Source: CAVRAZ01 sp963719135 (GTDB taxonomy: Bacteria; Pseudomonadota; Gammaproteobacteria; DSM-19610). Taken from it: DNA of 64,000 nt. This document shows positions 8,274 to 16,742 of this stretch, piece after piece. Location of the stretch: contig CAVRAZ010000005.1 of NCBI GenBank assembly GCA_963719135.1, positions 186,001-250,000 of the forward strand, given 5' to 3'. Positions within the stretch are counted from its first letter, which is position 1. Each line of letters begins with the position of its first letter. The notes under the pieces were generated by a model that was not told the origin of the DNA, searched no databases, and saw nothing but the letters and a program-made list of their open reading frames with translations. A program made the position numbers and the translations under genes.

Positions 8274-9089
8274 ATGGCCATGAGCAACGTCAAAATCGAA
8301 CAGTACAAGGTCAAGAAACAGCCCTATTATGAGGCCGTCGGCGACGAAATCGAACTCTATGAAGCGGCCTATGGCGCGCGCATGCCCATGATGCTCAAAG
8401 GACCGACGGGCTGCGGCAAGTCCCGTTTCGTCGAATTCATGGCGCACCGGCTGGGCCGCCCGCTCATTACTGTCGCCTGCAACGAAGACATGACGGCATC
8501 CGATCTCGTGGGCCGTTTTCTGCTGGACAAGGACGGTACCAAGTGGCAGGACGGCCCTCTGACGACCGCCGCGCGCATCGGCGCCATCTGCTATCTGGAC
8601 GAGGTCGTCGAGGCGCGGCAGGATACGACGGTCGTGATTCATCCCCTGACCGACCATCGCCGTACGCTGCCGCTCGACAAGAAAGGCGAGCTGATCGAGG
8701 CGCATCCCGATTTTCAACTGGTCATTTCCTATAACCCGGGTTATCAGAGTCTCATGAAGGATTTGAAGCAATCCACGAAACAGCGTTTCGGCGCGCTGGA
8801 TTTCGACTACCCGGAGGCGGACATCGAAACCGGCATCGTGGCGAAGGAGAGCGGCGTCGAAGCCGGGGTCGCCGGCAAGCTGGTGCAGATCGCGCACCGC
8901 GCGCGCAATCTCAAGGGCCACGGACTGGATGAGGGCATTTCGACGCGCCTACTGGTCTACGCCGGCCAGTTGATCAGCAAGGGCATCGCGCCGATTGCCG
9001 CCTGCAAAATGACGATGGTCACGCCGCTGACGGACGATCCCGACATGCGGGATACGCTGAATGCCGCTGTGCAGACGTTCTTCGGTTAA
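8274..9089 (+). CDS. cbbQ: CbbQ, MoxR-type AAA+ ATPase of the RuBisCO activase
   Basis: CbbQ forms hexameric rings that, with CbbO, use ATP to free inhibited RuBisCO of sugar phosphates. The 271-aa protein has Walker A GPTGCGKS at residues 43-50, Walker B AICYLDE ending near residue 110, and the MoxR-group segment LVISYNPGYQSLMKDLK. The length is typical of CbbQ/NirQ/NorQ. The cbbLS context picks CbbQ over the nitric-oxide-reductase paralogue NorQ. AGGAAG precedes ATG 8274; a second ATG two codons later is also possible. cbbO follows after 24 bp. Confidence 0.95.
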   Translation: MAMSNVKIEQYKVKKQPYYEAVGDEIELYEAAYGARMPMMLKGPTGCGKSRFVEFMAHRLGRPLITVACNEDMTASDLVGRFLLDKDGTKWQDGPLTTAARIGAICYLDEVVEARQDTTVVIHPLTDHRRTLPLDKKGELIEAHPDFQLVISYNPGYQSLMKDLKQSTKQRFGALDFDYPEADIETGIVAKESGVEAGVAGKLVQIAHRARNLKGHGLDEGISTRLLVYAGQLISKGIAPIAACKMTMVTPLTDDPDMRDTLNAAVQTFFG

Positions 9090-9113
9090 CCAGGCAACGC
9101 GCTGCGCGACGCT

Positions 9114-11444
9114 ATGACGATCAGTCTCGACGATTACCGCGAGTGCATGAAAAACGCCGACCCGGCGGTGCTGTCCACGCTGGAAAGCGTGTTCCAGGAA
9201 GCCTCGCGCGTCATGTCGCCGGCGGGCCTGCACGACTATCTGGAGGGCGGCAAGGGCCTGTGCAAGCTGGGACGCGGGACCAACATCGTGATTTCCTATC
9301 TCGAAGAGATGCCGGCCGTGGTCAAGGAATGCGGCGAGGACATCGTTCGCGACGTCATCGAAGCGGCCATGAAGTTGTCGTCGATGACCTCGGGCGAGGT
9401 CATTGCTCTGTTGTTTTCCACGCTGCCGACCGCCGCGCGCCGGCTGGGCGATCCGGAGTTGCTGCGCGGCTACCTGAGTTTCGTTCATCAACTGTCCGCG
9501 AAGGCGGCCCGCGGTCTGCGCCCCATGCTCAACCACATGGACGAACTGCTCTCGAAGCTGACGCTGAGCGGCCTCAAGCGCTGGGCCTTCTTCGGCGCCG
9601 ATGCGCACCGGCGCGATTTCCAGAACCTGCAGGCGTATTTCAATCTGGAGACGGCCGACAGCACGGCCATGCTGCAGAAGGAGCGCCGCGGCACGCTGTT
9701 CATCGACACGCAGCGCAAACTGAACTTCTACCTGCGGGCATTGTGGGGCAGGGATTTTTTCCTGCGGCCGACGGCGGCGGATCACGAAGGGTTCAAGCCG
9801 TACATCGAGCGCCGTGTGCTGCACCTGCCCGATGCGGTGGACGACGTCGCCGATGTCAGGGGCGCGGAAGTCTACCGCGCGATCGCGGCCCACATGGCGG
9901 CGCACATGTGCTACACCAGTCAGGCGATCTCCGCGGAGCAGCTCAGTCAGGCGCAGATGTTCTTTGTCGGCTTCATGGAGGACGCCCGCGTGGAGTATTG
10001 CGCGGTGCGGAATTTTCCGGGCTTGAAGAAACTCTGGAAGGCGCTGCTCGAAGCCGAGTACGAAGGCAAACCCGAGCACGGAACCGTCGCGCTGCTGGAG
10101 CATCTCGCACTGATGCTGCTGGACGCTGGCGTGCGCGGCGAGGATACGGCACTGAACGCGTTTGCCGACCGATTCCACGCCGACATCGAGGCCAACCGGG
10201 AAAACGAGAATCTTTCCTGGCACAGGGGCATGGAACTGTACCACCTGTTCGCCGAGCGCCGCGAAATGCCCAGTCTGCGAATCCTGCAGAACATCCGTAT
10301 CGCCTACCGCGACGACAATCGATATGCGTGGGAATTCGAAGAGTTCGATTGGACCAGGGAGATCGAGTACGTGCCTGCGAGCCAGCGCCAGGTGCGGCGC
10401 AAGGTCAGCGCGATCGAAATGGCCAACGAAGTCGACTGCGAGTTCGCCGGCGACGACGCCCAGGAAATCTGGACGTGCGAAACCGAGTTGTTTCCCTACG
10501 AGGACATGGGCGTCAGCTATAACGAAATGTGGGGCAGGGAACCGGTGTCGGATCCTTTTCACTACCAGGAATGGGACTATCAGGTGCAGTTGCACCGGCC
10601 GGACTGGGTGACCCTGTTCGAGCGCCGTGCGAGCCGGGGCGATCCGGCAGTCATCGAGGACATCCTCACCGCGTACAAGCCCGTCGCCCATCGCATCAAG
10701 CAGATCATCGACCTGTTGACCCCTGAAGGCGTCCAGCGCGTGCGCAACATGGAAGACGGCGATGAAATCGATCTGAATGCGGCGGTCGACGCGATGGTGG
10801 CGATCCGTATGGGCGAGCAGCCCAACCCGCGCATCACCCTGCGCAACGTCATCAAGCGCCGCGATCTGGCGGTGGTGGTGCTGCTCGATCTGTCGGAGTC
10901 GACCAACGAAATCGTGCCCGGTTCCGACAAGACGGTGCTGCAACTGACGCGCGAGGCGGCTTCACTGGTGTCGACGGCGATCAGCGGCATCGGCGATCCG
11001 TTCGCCGTCCACGGGTTCGCCTCCGACGGACGGCACGATGTCCAGTATTACCGGTTCAAGGATTTCAACCAGCATTTCGACGACGATGCCAAGGCGCGCC
11101 TGGCCGGGATGAAGGGTGGGTTATCCACGCGGATGGGTGCTGCCATGCGCCATGCTGGCCACCACCTGCTCAAGCAGCCGGAGCGGCGCAAGCTGCTGCT
11201 GGTGGTGACCGACGGCGAGCCGGCGGATATCGACGAACGCGATCCGCAACACCTGCGCCACGACACGCGGAAGGCGGTCGAGGAACTCTACGCGAGGGGA
11301 ATACTGATTTACTGTCTGACACTCGATCCTGACGCCGATCAGTATGTGAAGCGAATCTTCGGCGAAAACCACTACACGATCATCGATCACGTGCAGCGGT
11401 TGCCCGAGAAACTGCCGGCGCTGTTCGCCAGTCTCACGAGCTGA
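9114..11444 (+). CDS. cbbO: CbbO, VWA-domain RuBisCO activase adaptor
   Basis: The 776-aa protein is the partner of CbbQ and targets the ATPase ring to RuBisCO. The N-terminal two thirds are largely helical and specific to the CbbO/NorD family. The C-terminal part is a von Willebrand factor A domain with the MIDAS sequence LLDLSES near residue 591 and LLVVTDGEPADI further on. Both metal-site acidic residues are therefore kept. Length and order after cbbQ fit the CbbQO type. The two small genes that follow are close (13 bp to the first) and may belong to the same transcript. Confidence 0.93.
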   Translation: MTISLDDYRECMKNADPAVLSTLESVFQEASRVMSPAGLHDYLEGGKGLCKLGRGTNIVISYLEEMPAVVKECGEDIVRDVIEAAMKLSSMTSGEVIALLFSTLPTAARRLGDPELLRGYLSFVHQLSAKAARGLRPMLNHMDELLSKLTLSGLKRWAFFGADAHRRDFQNLQAYFNLETADSTAMLQKERRGTLFIDTQRKLNFYLRALWGRDFFLRPTAADHEGFKPYIERRVLHLPDAVDDVADVRGAEVYRAIAAHMAAHMCYTSQAISAEQLSQAQMFFVGFMEDARVEYCAVRNFPGLKKLWKALLEAEYEGKPEHGTVALLEHLALMLLDAGVRGEDTALNAFADRFHADIEANRENENLSWHRGMELYHLFAERREMPSLRILQNIRIAYRDDNRYAWEFEEFDWTREIEYVPASQRQVRRKVSAIEMANEVDCEFAGDDAQEIWTCETELFPYEDMGVSYNEMWGREPVSDPFHYQEWDYQVQLHRPDWVTLFERRASRGDPAVIEDILTAYKPVAHRIKQIIDLLTPEGVQRVRNMEDGDEIDLNAAVDAMVAIRMGEQPNPRITLRNVIKRRDLAVVVLLDLSESTNEIVPGSDKTVLQLTREAASLVSTAISGIGDPFAVHGFASDGRHDVQYYRFKDFNQHFDDDAKARLAGMKGGLSTRMGAAMRHAGHHLLKQPERRKLLLVVTDGEPADIDERDPQHLRHDTRKAVEELYARGILIYCLTLDPDADQYVKRIFGENHYTIIDHVQRLPEKLPALFASLTS

Positions 11445-11457
11445 CCGGAGGCATGCC

Positions 11458-11769
11458 ATGAACCGGCGGGGTGAGTCCAGGTACGTGGGTATCGACAAGG
11501 ATATCAACGGCGGCATGACGGATGCCGGCAGGATTATCCGCGACGCCTGGGCGTTCAGGATCATCGAAGAGACGGAGACCTGTGAGGGGTGGTTGCCTCA
11601 GGGGATCGAGGATCTGTGGCGCAAGGTGAATGCCGAGTGGGAAAAATACGGGTTCCGCGTCGGCAATCTGCCCGGGCCGGTCAGAGAGCGTTTCCTCAGG
11701 ATCCAGGAACGGGCGGTGCAGCGCGCGCGTGCCGCAGGCTGGAATCCGGAACTGGGCGACGAGGAATGA
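11458..11769 (+). CDS. Small hypothetical protein downstream of cbbO
   Basis: I do not recognise this 103-aa soluble protein. It begins 13 bp after cbbO with GGAGGC shortly before the ATG, so it is very likely translated with the cbb genes. It is rich in Glu, Arg and Trp (DLWRKVNAEWEKYG, ERFLRIQERAVQRARAAG), with two probable amphipathic helices at the C-terminus. There is no signal peptide, membrane segment or cysteine pair. Position suggests a role linked to RuBisCO activation or simply co-transcription; no function can be assigned. Confidence 0.7.
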   Translation: MNRRGESRYVGIDKDINGGMTDAGRIIRDAWAFRIIEETETCEGWLPQGIEDLWRKVNAEWEKYGFRVGNLPGPVRERFLRIQERAVQRARAAGWNPELGDEE

Positions 11770-11791
11770 CGCGGCTGCGTCGCGTACGGGC

Positions 11792-12199
11792 ATGAAAGTC
11801 AGCTTCGCGCGCGGCAAGGAACTGGTCAGAGAGGAAAGACGGCTTCCCGCCAAGCTTTATAACCGGATTCGCCTGCTGTTCAACCGGACGGACGTCGACA
11901 ATCTGTTCATCCCCATCCGCTCCATGCAGTACCTGGCCGTGGTGGACAACGAGGAAATCGTGTTTGTCGACGGCCAGGGGCCGCGCAATATCGAACTCTC
12001 CTGGCAGGGTTTCCGGGTGAGCGATCGAGATGATCTTGTCTCGCCGATCGCGTATCAGTGCGTTTACTACACGGAGGGGTCGAGGCGGATCATGAACCGG
12101 TTGCAGGCAGAGTTCTTCAAAGCGCTGGAGCTGCTGGAACGGCGGAGCCCGGGCTCGGAAGGGCAGGCGACCGTCACGCCGATCCGGCGCGGGGACTGA
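11792..12199 (+). CDS. Hypothetical protein in the cbbQO-linked cluster
   Basis: A 135-aa protein I cannot name. It has no membrane segment and alternates beta-rich and helical parts (LFIPIRSMQYLAVVDNEEIVFVD; ELSWQGF; an Arg/Glu-rich C-terminal helix). The ATG at 11792 gives MKVSFARGKELVREERRL. A longer in-frame reading exists but would overlap the previous gene. The next gene starts one base after its stop (TGA T ATG), so translation is probably coupled. It likely belongs to the transcript that starts with cbbQ. Confidence 0.65.
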   Translation: MKVSFARGKELVREERRLPAKLYNRIRLLFNRTDVDNLFIPIRSMQYLAVVDNEEIVFVDGQGPRNIELSWQGFRVSDRDDLVSPIAYQCVYYTEGSRRIMNRLQAEFFKALELLERRSPGSEGQATVTPIRRGD

Positions 12200-12200
12200 T

Positions 12201-12803
12201 ATGCAGGCGACCCTCATCGATTTCATTCGGCATGGCGAGCCGGTCGGCGGTCGGCGCTATCGTGGCGACGCCATCGATGACCCACTGAGTGAAACGGGCT
12301 GGGACCAGATGTGGCGCTGCGTGGGCGCATTCTCGGGCTGGGACGGGATCGTTTCCTCGCCAATGCAGCGCTGCCTGGCATTCGCCCAAGCCTTGTCGGA
12401 AAGATACGCAATCCCGCTGACCGTAGAGCCGCGGTTTCGGGAAGTCGGGATGGGGGCCTGGGAGGGCAGAATGCCCCAGGAACTTATCGAACAGGACCCG
12501 GATGCGTATGCGGCTTTCTATCAGGACCCGGTGAACCGCCGTCCCGCCGGGTGCGAGCCGCTCGATCGCTTTGGCGCCCGGGTCGCCGCTGCGTTCGAAG
12601 CTCTGTTGATGCCGCATCGACAGGGACACCTGCTGGCCGTGGCTCACGCCGGCGTCATCCGGGCCGTGGTCGGACATGTGCTGCGAGCCGATCCGCTGGC
12701 CTGGTACCGCCTGCGGGTCGACAATGCCGGTGTGACGCGCTTCCGTCGCGATGCCTACGGTTGCCGGCTGGAGTTTCACAATCGCGCGCGGGTCGATGCG
12801 TGA
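12201..12803 (+). CDS. Histidine phosphatase family protein (phosphoglycerate mutase-like)
   Basis: The 200-aa protein opens with LIDFIRHGEP, the RHG catalytic signature of the histidine phosphatase superfamily. The second catalytic histidine lies in LLAVAHAGVIRAVVG, and FREVGMGAWEGR gives the acid/base region. The architecture matches small cytoplasmic phosphatases such as alpha-ribazole phosphatase (CobC) or phosphoglycerate-mutase-like enzymes. No cobalamin genes are nearby, so the substrate is open. In this context an action on sugar phosphates near RuBisCO, such as inhibitory bisphosphates, is a reasonable but untested idea. Confidence 0.85.
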   Translation: MQATLIDFIRHGEPVGGRRYRGDAIDDPLSETGWDQMWRCVGAFSGWDGIVSSPMQRCLAFAQALSERYAIPLTVEPRFREVGMGAWEGRMPQELIEQDPDAYAAFYQDPVNRRPAGCEPLDRFGARVAAAFEALLMPHRQGHLLAVAHAGVIRAVVGHVLRADPLAWYRLRVDNAGVTRFRRDAYGCRLEFHNRARVDA

Positions 12804-12930
12804 CGCACGTTCATTCGTGACCCGCACCGCGGCCGACGTATCGGTCAGATGACCGCCGGCAACGCGGGACTTTTTGATCTGATTCGCAATTCCCGCTTCC
12901 CGCACCCCCAACAATGTGCGTGCACACCCT

Positions 12931-12945
12931 ATACTATAATAGTAT
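12931..12945 (+). promoter_or_regulatory. Candidate sqr -10 box within a small palindrome
   Basis: A perfect TATAAT lies at 12935-12940. It is embedded in ATACTA-TAA-TAGTAT (12931-12945), an inverted repeat with 6-bp arms, about 75 bp before the sqr start. No good -35 is visible at 16-18 bp, which suggests an activator-dependent promoter. The palindrome over the -10 would also suit a repressor site. Confidence 0.4.
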
Positions 12946-13015
12946 TGTATGAGCGCGCGGATCGTCTTGAAGGACGGGTCGCGGTATTCCAAAGCCTGAG
13001 AGGAGGATAAAAAAG

Positions 13016-14287
13016 ATGGCTCATGTCGTGATTTTGGGCGCCGGTCTGGGTGGTATGCCCTGCGCATACGAGATGCGCGACGCATTGGGAAGCGCTCACC
13101 ATGTAACCGTCATCAATGCGGAAGACAGGTTCCAGTTCGTGCCGTCGAACCCCTGGATGGCGGTCGGCTGGCGTACGGCCGATGAAATCACGTTCCCAAT
13201 CGGGCCCTATCTGAATCGCAAGAAGATCGACTTCAAGGCCGGGCTGGTTACCCGCATCGATCCGTCGGCCAATACGCTGACCCTGGAGAGTGGCGAGTCG
13301 GTCAAGTACGAGTATCTGGTGATCGCGACCGGTCCGCGGCTGGCCTTCGAGGAGGTCCCCGGCGCCGGCCCGGTCAACGGATTCACGCATTCGGTCTGCA
13401 CCGTCGATCATGCGCATACGGCCTGGGAGTCCTACCAGAAGTTCGTGCAGGCGCCGGGCCACGCCATCGTCGGGGCCATGCCCTTTGCGAGTTGCTTCGG
13501 TCCGGCCTATGAATTCGCACTGATCATGGATACCGACCTGCGCAAGCGCAAAATTCGCGACAAGGTGCCGATGACGTTCGTCACGTCCGAGCCCTACATC
13601 GGGCACCTGGGCCTGGGCGGCGTCGGCGATTCCAAGGGGCTGCTCGAGCACGAACTGCGCAACCGGCACATCACCTGGATATGCAATGCGAAGGTAACCA
13701 AGGTCGAGGACGGCAAGATGTTCGTCGACGAGGTCAACAGCGACGGCACCGTCAAGAAAGCCCACGAACTTGCGTTCGCGTACTCGATGATGCTGCCGGC
13801 CTTCAAGGGCGTCGATGCCGTCGCGGCGGTCGAGGGACTCTGCAACCCGCGCGGGTTCGTACTGGTCGACCAGAACCAGCGCAGTCCGAAATACCCGAAT
13901 ATCTACTCGGCGGGCGTGTGTATCGCCATACCGCCGGTCGAGGCGACGCCTGTGCCGACCGGCGCGCCGAAGACAGGCTACATGATCGAGTCCATGGTCA
14001 CTGCCATCGTACACAACATCAAACAGGAACTGGCGGGACAGAAGCCCACGCATACGGGAACCTGGAACGCCATCTGCCTGGCGGACATGGGGGATACGGG
14101 CGCCGCCTTCGTTGCGCTGCCGCAGATTCCGCCGCGCAACGTCAACTGGTTCAAGAAGGGCAAGTGGGTGCACTACGCCAAGATCGCCTTCGAGAAATAC
14201 TTCATCAGCAAGATGAAGAAAGGCAGCTCGGAGCCGGTGTTCGAGAAGTACATGCTCAAGGCGCTGGGTATCGAGCGGCTCAAGTAG
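13016..14287 (+). CDS. sqr: Sulfide:quinone oxidoreductase
   Basis: The 423-aa flavoprotein oxidises sulfide to sulfur or polysulfide and reduces membrane quinone. It begins with the FAD-binding VVILGAGLGG. The three redox cysteines known from the Acidithiobacillus ferrooxidans enzyme are all present: Cys128 (SVCTVDHA), Cys160 (ASCFGPAYE) and Cys354 (NAICLADMGD). VPTGAPKTGYMIE and the C-terminal amphipathic membrane-binding region also match. AGGAGG stands before the ATG. It is preceded by its own promoter-like region and followed by a hairpin, so it is probably monocistronic. Confidence 0.95.
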   Translation: MAHVVILGAGLGGMPCAYEMRDALGSAHHVTVINAEDRFQFVPSNPWMAVGWRTADEITFPIGPYLNRKKIDFKAGLVTRIDPSANTLTLESGESVKYEYLVIATGPRLAFEEVPGAGPVNGFTHSVCTVDHAHTAWESYQKFVQAPGHAIVGAMPFASCFGPAYEFALIMDTDLRKRKIRDKVPMTFVTSEPYIGHLGLGGVGDSKGLLEHELRNRHITWICNAKVTKVEDGKMFVDEVNSDGTVKKAHELAFAYSMMLPAFKGVDAVAAVEGLCNPRGFVLVDQNQRSPKYPNIYSAGVCIAIPPVEATPVPTGAPKTGYMIESMVTAIVHNIKQELAGQKPTHTGTWNAICLADMGDTGAAFVALPQIPPRNVNWFKKGKWVHYAKIAFEKYFISKMKKGSSEPVFEKYMLKALGIERLK

Positions 14288-14304
14288 GCCGCCCGGCCGC
14301 CCGG

Positions 14305-14329
14305 CAGCCCGGCGATGCCCGCCGGGCTG
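14305..14329. terminator. Hairpin between convergent sqr and sixA
   Basis: CAGCCCGGCG (14305-14314) and CGCCGGGCTG (14320-14329) form a perfect 10-bp stem with a 5-nt loop, between the sqr stop and the sixA stop. It lacks a T run, so termination is likely but not certain; it could serve both strands. Confidence 0.55.
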
Positions 14330-14334
14330 TGGGA

Positions 14335-14826
14335 CTAACGGTATTTCTTTGGATATTCGAAGGCCACCAGCCGGCCGCTCTGCTTGCCGACTGCGCGCCA
14401 GTCGTCGACCGCGAACTCCAGCGTGACAGCCGAGCAGGTCGCGAGGCGTTCGACATCACCGCCCAGATAGCCGGCCAGGTTTTCCAGCCCCGGGTTGTGT
14501 GCCACCAGCGCAATGTGTTCGTACCGGTTGTCCAGGCCCGCTACAATGTCCCGCAGTGTCCCAAGCGGCGCCTCGTAGAGGCGTTCTTCCGCCGCGATCC
14601 GCTCCAGCGGATAGTCCATGCCTTCCGCCAGCATGGTCGCCGTGGTTCTGGCCCTTAGCGCCGGACTCGTGACCACCAAGCCGACCGGCGGCAGCTTCTT
14701 CTTAAAGACGACGCCCATGCGCGACGCGTCCCGGAACCCTCGCGCGCTCAGCGGGCGGTCGAAATCCCGCAGTTCGGGGTTGTCCCAACTGGATTTCGCG
14801 TGCCGGATTAGGGTCAGGGTTCGCAT
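14335..14826 (-). CDS. sixA: Phosphohistidine phosphatase SixA
   Basis: The 163-aa protein starts MRTLTLIRHAKSSWD, where RHAKSSW is the SixA form of the RHG motif. The second histidine is in IALVAHNPGLENL, again typical. SixA removes phosphate from phosphohistidine in relay proteins (ArcB or the nitrogen phosphotransferase system in E. coli). ATG 14826 is chosen because the homologous region begins there. It is convergent with sqr and divergent from the LysR gene at 14919. Confidence 0.88.
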   Translation of the reverse strand: MRTLTLIRHAKSSWDNPELRDFDRPLSARGFRDASRMGVVFKKKLPPVGLVVTSPALRARTTATMLAEGMDYPLERIAAEERLYEAPLGTLRDIVAGLDNRYEHIALVAHNPGLENLAGYLGGDVERLATCSAVTLEFAVDDWRAVGKQSGRLVAFEYPKKYR

Positions 14827-14918
14827 CGGGCGTCGATAGTCTTTCGAATTGGCTGGCCTGGCGCCTTGCAAATATAAGCTATACTCAGCTCAGTGCGCCT
14901 TTACAATAAGAATACCGC

Positions 14919-15833
14919 ATGAACATAACCTTGCGCCAACTCAAAATTTTTGAAGCCGTCGCCCGGCACCTGAGCTTTACCCGCGCATCCGAGGAATTGC
15001 ATCTTACCCAACCCGCCGTTTCCATGCAGGTCAAGCAGCTTGAGGACGTCGTGGGCGTCCCCCTCTTCGAGCAGGTCGGAAAACGGATTTTTCTGACCGA
15101 CGCTGGCCAGGAGATGTCCCGCTATGCGCATGTTATTTCCGATACGCTGGACGAGGCCGAGCAGGTTTTCGAGGAACTCCGCGGCGTCAAGGGAGGGCGT
15201 CTGCGCATCTCCGTCGCCAGTACGGCCAACTATTTCGTACCCCAGTTGCTCGCGACGTTCTGTCAGCGCTATCCCAAAGTGCAGATCAGCCTGGACGTGA
15301 CCAACCGCGAGCGACTGCTCGCCGCGCTGGCCGACAACAGCACGGATCTGGTTATCATGGGCAAGCCGCCGGACGGCATGGAGCTGGTCGCCGAAAGTTT
15401 TATGGAGAACCCGCTGGTGGCCATCGGCCCACCGACCCATCCGCTGGCCCGGCAGAAACAGGTTCCCCTTGACCGTCTGGTCAGGGAAACCTTTCTGGTG
15501 CGGGAGCAGGGTTCGGGCACACGTTCGGCGACCGAGCGGTTCTTCGTCGAGCACGGGCTGTCGCTGTCGGCGACCATGGAAATGAGCAGCTCGGAGGCGA
15601 TCAAGCAGGGGGTCGAGGCGGGACTGGGCCTCGGACTGCTCTCGCTGCACACACTGGAGATGGAGCTGGCGCTGAAACGGCTGGTGGTGCTGGATGTCAA
15701 ACAGCTGCCCATACGCCGCAACTGGTACATCATGTACCGGCCGGGCAAGCGTCTGTCCGGAATTACTCAACAATTCAAGAGGTTTGTCGTCGAAGAGGCG
15801 GCCGGCATCCTGAAATTACCGGTATTGTCCTGA
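14919..15833 (+). CDS. cbbR: LysR-type regulator, CbbR-like
   Basis: The 304-aa protein has a classic LysR N-terminal helix-turn-helix (LRQLKIFEAVARHLSFTRA, then LTQPAVSMQVKQLE) and a periplasmic-binding-like effector domain from about residue 90. The MNITLRQLKIFEAVARHLSF start and the LFEQVGKRIFLTDAG region are typical of CbbR, the activator of Calvin-cycle genes that senses metabolites such as RuBP or NADPH. It is not divergent from cbbL here but sits about 7 kb downstream. It is most likely the regulator of cbbLS; assignment rests on sequence resemblance recognised by eye. Confidence 0.75.
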   Translation: MNITLRQLKIFEAVARHLSFTRASEELHLTQPAVSMQVKQLEDVVGVPLFEQVGKRIFLTDAGQEMSRYAHVISDTLDEAEQVFEELRGVKGGRLRISVASTANYFVPQLLATFCQRYPKVQISLDVTNRERLLAALADNSTDLVIMGKPPDGMELVAESFMENPLVAIGPPTHPLARQKQVPLDRLVRETFLVREQGSGTRSATERFFVEHGLSLSATMEMSSSEAIKQGVEAGLGLGLLSLHTLEMELALKRLVVLDVKQLPIRRNWYIMYRPGKRLSGITQQFKRFVVEEAAGILKLPVLS

Positions 15834-15851
15834 ATTGCGCGCAGCGTCGGG

Positions 15852-16742
15852 CTATTTCTTGAGTTCCGACGCGTATTCGAGCAGCGCGCGATGAATATCA
15901 TCGATGGCGCGCTTGACCGGGTCGTGATTCGCGAAGTTCCTGAGTTCCGCCGAGACCGAGTCCAGAGACTCCAGCAGCGGGTCGCCGGTTCTGGCCAGGT
16001 TGGGCGACTGCCCGAGCCAGCGCAACGCGATCAGGCTGATATTGTCGCAATTGGGGTAGCTGGCCTTTTCGGCGTCCTCGGCGAGATGCTCGACCGCAGC
16101 GTCGATGTAGCCGCCTTGATAGGTTTCGAGAATCCGCTGCTCAGGGAGTGAAGCCCAAAGCCCGTCCGAGCAGAGCAGGATAAGGTCTTCCGGCTCCAGT
16201 TCGGTCGCGCCGGTGCTCGGAGCGGGCGGCATGGGGCCGCCCCCCAGGCAGCGGTTCACTGTATTGCGCAGTGGATGTTTGCGCAGCGCCGCTTCACTGA
16301 CGGCGCCGGTCGCCAGCAGTTGGTCGAGCGGCGAATGATCCCGAGTGCGGGTGACCAATTTGGCGTCACGGATGACATAGAGTCGACTGTCGCCGACATG
16401 GGCCCACCAAGCGTGTGTTTCCTGGACGATGCAGGCCACGCATACGGTGCGGGGTTGCACGGGCGGGTTTTCGTGACGACCGGCGGCGACCACGTCAAGA
16501 TGTGCGTGTTCCAGCCCGGTCTGCAGGAAATCCGCAGGATCCGCCAGCCGGCCGCGCGTGGCGTCGAAGCGCGCGTTCAGACTGTCGATTACGGTCTGGG
16601 CCGCCAGCTCGCCGCGGGCGTGGCCGCCCATGCCGTCCGCCACCACCAGCAAGGCAGTGTTGGCGCGCTGGTTGACCAGGCACCGATCCTGGTTGACGGC
16701 GCGATTGCCCAGACGGTTGGCGCAGGCTACCCGGACGCGCAT
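15852..16742 (-). CDS. PP2C-family serine/threonine phosphatase
   Basis: The 296-aa protein has the metal-binding motifs of PP2C phosphatases in order: NQDRCLVN, VVADGMGGHARGE, HVGDSRLYVI, LLCSDGLWASL and CDNISLIAL. There are no membrane segments. Its start overlaps the stop of the upstream kinase gene by 4 bp (ATGA), so the two are translationally coupled and probably act on the same substrates. A C-terminal extension of about 60 residues follows the catalytic domain. Confidence 0.92.
   Translation of the reverse strand: MRVRVACANRLGNRAVNQDRCLVNQRANTALLVVADGMGGHARGELAAQTVIDSLNARFDATRGRLADPADFLQTGLEHAHLDVVAAGRHENPPVQPRTVCVACIVQETHAWWAHVGDSRLYVIRDAKLVTRTRDHSPLDQLLATGAVSEAALRKHPLRNTVNRCLGGGPMPPAPSTGATELEPEDLILLCSDGLWASLPEQRILETYQGGYIDAAVEHLAEDAEKASYPNCDNISLIALRWLGQSPNLARTGDPLLESLDSVSAELRNFANHDPVKRAIDDIHRALLEYASELKK

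Noticed and set aside
8949..10943. Antisense open frame of 664 codons opposite cbbO
   Set aside because: The sense strand is a full CbbO with VWA motif; the antisense protein has no recognisable domain.
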